Source of the DNA: CBFCZU01 sp965602635
Lineage (GTDB): Bacteria; Planctomycetota; Phycisphaerae; SM23-33
Direction of reading: 5' to 3'
NCBI GenBank assembly: GCA_965602635.1
Contig: CBFCZU010000170.1
Coordinates: 1-9,289 of the forward strand
Length of the DNA: 9,289 nt
Shown here: positions 7,210-9,289 of the stretch, in pieces
Numbering within the stretch: position 1 is the first letter of the stretch
Layout: each line of letters opens with the position of its first letter
Program-made: the position numbers and the translations under genes
Notes under the pieces: generated by a model
What the model was told of the DNA's origin: nothing
The model's database searches: none
What the model saw: the letters and a program-made list of their open reading frames with translations, nothing else

Positions 7210-7232
7210 GCTGGATCAGCCTCCGATCCAGC
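7210..7232 (-). promoter_or_regulatory. Perfect 8-bp inverted repeat at the predicted transcript 5' end
   Basis: The arms GCTGGATC and GATCCAGC are perfect complements around a 7-base loop, which on the minus strand reads GGAGGCT. The predicted +1 at about 7233 falls at the base of this stem. It may be a 5' RNA stem-loop that protects the message or binds a regulator, or a DNA operator just downstream of the start point. The loop's GGAGG is Shine-Dalgarno-like but has no start codon at a suitable distance. Confidence 0.55.
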
Positions 7233-7239
7233 ACATGCC

Positions 7240-7269
7240 ATTATACCTACTCCGGCGCCACGGCGTCAA
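7240..7269 (-). promoter_or_regulatory. Sigma70-type promoter for the secretion/pilus cluster
   Basis: On the minus strand the -35 box is TTGACG (7269-7264, five of six consensus bases). The -10 box is a perfect TATAAT (7245-7240), and the spacer is 18 bases. The predicted start of transcription is about 7233, giving a leader of about 196 bases before the ATG at 7037. It faces the ATPase A gene and nothing else, so it most likely drives the whole cluster. Confidence 0.75.
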
Positions 7270-7273
7270 CTAT

Positions 7274-7299
7274 CTCGCCACGCCATAAGCGACTCGCCA
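7274..7299. repeat. Direct repeats upstream of the -35 box
   Basis: TGGCGAG occurs twice on the minus strand (7299-7293 and 7280-7274), 19 bases apart. The nearer copy ends four bases before the -35 box. This spacing and place fit an activator site, but seven-base repeats can arise by chance. Confidence 0.3.
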
Positions 7300-7358
7300 G
7301 ACGAGACTAACCATTCGGGCCAAACTTCCCGTCAGCGGCGCCGGCGTGGCGGCTCCTG

Positions 7359-7400
7359 CCGCCCGCTCAGGCTGCTGGCACCCCGCGCCGGGGCGGGCGG
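7359..7400 (-). terminator. GC-rich inverted repeat after the CBM9-like gene, possible terminator
   Basis: The arms GCGGGCGG (7393-7400) and CCGCCCGC (7359-7366) match perfectly around a 26-base interval. That interval holds most of a second hairpin, CCCCG-CGC-CGGGG (7381-7393). It begins about 20 bases after the stop codon of the upstream gene. No T-run follows on the minus strand, so it is not a canonical intrinsic terminator. It may instead stabilise the 3' end or be chance in very GC-rich sequence. Confidence 0.35.
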
Positions 7401-7420
7401 ACGGTCTGCTTCAGCGGCGG

Positions 7421-9088
7421 CTACTTAGCCCGCGCGGGCGCCGACGGCTTGGACGCGTTCTCGTACAGGTCGCGAGCGACGACCGTCAGGCCCTTGCCCG
7501 CGACGTCGCCGGCCTTGAGCTTGACCGACAGCCCGTGCGTCTCGGCCAGGACCTTCCCGCCCGCCAGCACCTGGTAGTAGGCGGTGATCGTGTTGTCCTT
7601 CGCCCGCGCCCAGGAGACCGACACCTCCCCGCCGGCCGATGACACCTTCACGCCCGTCACCTGCTCGGGGCCCTCCACGTCGGCGCCGCGGAAGACCACC
7701 ACGTCATCCATGAAGTACGGCTTGCCTGAGGCGAACGTCAGCCCGCGCGGATAGCCCTGCGACATGGGCACCAGCCCCTGGCTCCGCTGGCGGCGCATCA
7801 TCCCCAGCCGCGTGCGGACGATCACCCAGTCGGTCCCCGGCGACATGACCGACCCGATCGACGGCTCCGAGAAGTGCCCCGTCATCATCGACCACGGCCC
7901 GGGGACCTCCCTCAGCCGCCCGTGGCTGCGCCAGGCCATCATCGACCCGTGCGTGTCGTAGTCGTGCAGCCGGGGGAAGTGCCTCGCGTCGGCGGCGGCC
8001 TTGGTCATGAACACCTCGTGCCGGTCGGCCTCGCACTGCTCGCTATCGGGCGCCCGGCCGTAGTAGTACAGCCGCCCGTCCTGGGGCATCTTCAGGCAGT
8101 AGATGAGCGTCACGTCGTCGAGGTCGCTCAGCGGCTTGGCGAAGTGGATCGGCCCGGAGCCCTTTTCCGGGGCGAGGCACTTGCCCGGGCCGCGGAGGTT
8201 CTCGCCGGCGCTCTTGACGCCCGACCACCCGGCCGTCTTGCCGTCGTTGAAGTCGCTCTTGTAGATGACCTCGATAAGCTTCTCCGGCGGCTCGACGTCG
8301 GCGGTGCCGACCTCCAGCACGGCGTGCCCGAAACGCTGGGCGATGTGGCTCGACTCGCACCACGTCGGCGACCACGACGTGTCCTCGCCCTCGCGGTACT
8401 TGCCGGGTTCCTTCAGCGGCACGGCCGTGGCCGTGATGCCCTGCACCGGGGCGATCACGCCCTGCTTAGGCCGCTGGCGATTGACGTTCAGGCCCCAGAC
8501 CTTGGGGATGCCACCGCTCAGACGCAGGTCCTTCATCGGCACCGCCAGCTCGACCATCCAGCCGCTGGCGGACTTGCCGGCCTTGGCCTTGATGCCCGCG
8601 TTCCAGTCGCCGGCCGTCTTGCCATGGCCGTCGTAGAGCAGCCCGCGGGGGTTGACGATTATGTGAAAGTAACTGAGCCGCTTGGACTTATGCCCTGGGT
8701 CCAGGAACAGCTCGACGGTGTCGCCGTTCCAGAGTTCCCCGTCGCGTTGCTTGCCGGCGGAGATCATCCGCTCCGGCTGCGACTCGCCGCACTCAACGGC
8801 CAGGTACACGGCCTTCTCGTCTGCCAGGACGCGTGCGACGGTCTTCTGGGTGGGCTTTTCCCACCGGCCGGTGAGGAAGCCCAGCTCGACGGCCTTGGCC
8901 TGCTTCCAGGCGGCGTCGTCGAGCTTGCCGTCGATGACGGGGGCGACCTTGGGCTTCGGCACCCACATAACCGGCGGCCCGAACTGCTTTTCCACCTTCG
9001 CCAGGTCGCCCTCAGCCGCCTGCGCCGTCGCCCAGGCCGTCACGAGCAGGGCGGTCGTCAGAATCGCCAACGTGGTCTTGTGTCGCAT
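7421..9088 (-). CDS. Secreted protein with CBM9/DOMON-like domain and C-terminal fibronectin-III-like domain
   Basis: The 555-residue product starts with a Sec signal peptide: MRHKTT, a hydrophobic core, then a likely cleavage after ATAQA near residue 24. Residues about 48-260 look like the carbohydrate-binding family 9-like fold. They carry VIDGKLDDAAW near the start, ELWNGDTVELFLDPG at the centre, FHIIVNPRG, and GWMVELAVPM and WGLNVNRQR strands. Residues about 274-470 form a section I cannot assign. It opens with KSDFNDGKTAGWSG and closes with YFMDDVVVFRG, which resemble the edges of a LamG-like beta-sandwich. Residues about 474-545 look like a fibronectin-III module. No catalytic domain is evident, so it probably binds glycan at the cell surface or outside. 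The ATG at 9088 is chosen because AGGAG lies nine bases upstream; the in-frame TTG at 9097 directly abuts that AGGAG. It stands alone, about 380 bases from the secretion cluster. Confidence 0.85.
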   Translation of the reverse strand: MRHKTTLAILTTALLVTAWATAQAAEGDLAKVEKQFGPPVMWVPKPKVAPVIDGKLDDAAWKQAKAVELGFLTGRWEKPTQKTVARVLADEKAVYLAVECGESQPERMISAGKQRDGELWNGDTVELFLDPGHKSKRLSYFHIIVNPRGLLYDGHGKTAGDWNAGIKAKAGKSASGWMVELAVPMKDLRLSGGIPKVWGLNVNRQRPKQGVIAPVQGITATAVPLKEPGKYREGEDTSWSPTWCESSHIAQRFGHAVLEVGTADVEPPEKLIEVIYKSDFNDGKTAGWSGVKSAGENLRGPGKCLAPEKGSGPIHFAKPLSDLDDVTLIYCLKMPQDGRLYYYGRAPDSEQCEADRHEVFMTKAAADARHFPRLHDYDTHGSMMAWRSHGRLREVPGPWSMMTGHFSEPSIGSVMSPGTDWVIVRTRLGMMRRQRSQGLVPMSQGYPRGLTFASGKPYFMDDVVVFRGADVEGPEQVTGVKVSSAGGEVSVSWARAKDNTITAYYQVLAGGKVLAETHGLSVKLKAGDVAGKGLTVVARDLYENASKPSAPARAK

Positions 9089-9097
9089 TTCCGGCAA

Positions 9098-9102
9098 CTC
9101 CT
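9098..9102 (-). promoter_or_regulatory. Shine-Dalgarno deciding the start of the CBM9-like gene
   Basis: AGGAG on the minus strand sits nine bases before the ATG at 9088. It touches the alternative TTG at 9097 with no spacer, so the TTG cannot use it. Confidence 0.65.
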
Positions 9103-9289
9103 ATGTTCGGTGTCGATCGGCCCTCCGAGGCCTTAAGCGCCGGAGCGTTTCTATCGTTTCACCGGTTCCCCCGCAACCACTAAAGCCGGGTCTTGAGCGG
9201 GCCCGCCTCGGAAAGGTCGGGGGCCGAACGGAGCCCAGCGGAAAGGGGCCCAGCAGAGCGGAACGAAACGGAACGAAACGGAAAGTTTC
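9103..9289. other. Upstream region of the CBM9-like gene, no gene seen
   Basis: No coding frame is supported here. I found no promoter with good boxes on the minus strand; a TTGCGG followed by ATAGAA-like bases is too weak to call. The far right end is purine-rich on the plus strand and holds a short tandem repeat. Confidence 0.4.
9260..9283. repeat. Short tandem repeat of GGAACGAAAC
   Basis: The 10-base unit GGAACGAAAC occurs twice in full (9260-9269, 9270-9279), followed by a partial GGAA. Just after it GTTTC (9285-9289) can pair with GAAAC (9275-9279), so an inverted repeat may continue past the window edge. Confidence 0.6.

Larger units (their letters stand above)
7050..7420. other. Intergenic region between the CBM9-like gene and the secretion cluster
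   Basis: No protein-coding gene is supported in these 371 bases. Moving toward the cluster, they hold a GC-rich inverted repeat after the CBM9-like gene, two TGGCGAG direct repeats, a strong promoter on the minus strand, a stem-loop at the predicted transcript start, further hairpins and the 14-bp palindrome. A short TGAA-type tandem run (about 7163-7174) lies in the leader. A 61-codon minus-strand frame in this region starts inside the -10 box and was not accepted. Confidence 0.6.

Noticed and set aside
7056..7241. 61-codon minus-strand frame in the leader
   Set aside because: Its ATG overlaps the TATAAT box, upstream of the predicted transcription start, and it has no ribosome site.
9089..9097. 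TTG at 9097 as start of the CBM9-like protein
   Set aside because: The only ribosome site (AGGAG) directly abuts this TTG with no spacer, whereas it is nine bases from the ATG at 9088.
7874..9136. Plus-strand reading frame (420 codons) opposite the CBM9-like gene
   Set aside because: It is an antisense shadow with biased composition. The minus-strand product has a signal peptide and a recognisable domain.
1..9289. CRISPR arrays, tRNA/rRNA genes, insertion sequences
   Set aside because: No regularly spaced repeats, cloverleaf or rRNA-like sequence, transposase motif or target-site duplication was seen on either strand.

Overview
The window is GC-rich bacterial DNA, and every gene I can support lies on the minus strand. 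Reading from high to low coordinates there is first a lone gene for an exported protein (7421-9088). It is followed by a tight cluster for a type II secretion / type IV pilus-like machine (7037 down to the left edge). The host is probably a member of the Planctomycetota (Phycisphaerae-like) or a related PVC-group bacterium. I infer this from the mix of GspG-like pseudopilins, paired GspE ATPases with PilT, and a secreted CBM9-like protein in GC-rich DNA; no marker gene in the window proves it.

The machine cluster runs in transcription order: GspE/PilB-type assembly ATPase A (5325-7037), PilT-type retraction ATPase (4044-5189), GspE/PilB-type ATPase B (2284-4032), GspF/PilC-type inner-membrane platform protein (951-2213), a complete pseudopilin (263-925), and a second pseudopilin cut by the left edge (1-258). 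Gaps between genes are 4 to 135 bases. The ATPases would sit on the cytoplasmic face of the platform protein and drive extension or withdrawal of a filament built from the pseudopilins. Secretin, the PilM/N/O or GspL/M alignment proteins and prepilin peptidase are not in this window.

A near-consensus vegetative promoter (TTGACG, 18-base spacer, TATAAT) sits at 7240-7269. The predicted transcript opens with a perfect 8-bp stem-loop and has a leader of about 196 bases before the first start codon. The leader also contains a hairpin and, just before the ribosome binding site, a perfect 14-bp palindrome. Both GspE paralogues carry, near their N-termini, two 24-residue motifs joined by a five-residue linker. 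This is the layout of the cyclic-di-GMP-binding MshEN domain, so control of the machine by c-di-GMP is a reasonable hypothesis.

The right-hand gene encodes a 555-residue protein with a signal peptide, a CBM9/DOMON-like N-terminal domain, a middle section I cannot assign to a family and a fibronectin-III-like C-terminus. It is separated from the cluster by about 380 bases and is probably transcribed separately. The last 30 bases of the window hold a short purine-rich tandem repeat. The long plus-strand reading frames are antisense shadows of these genes.
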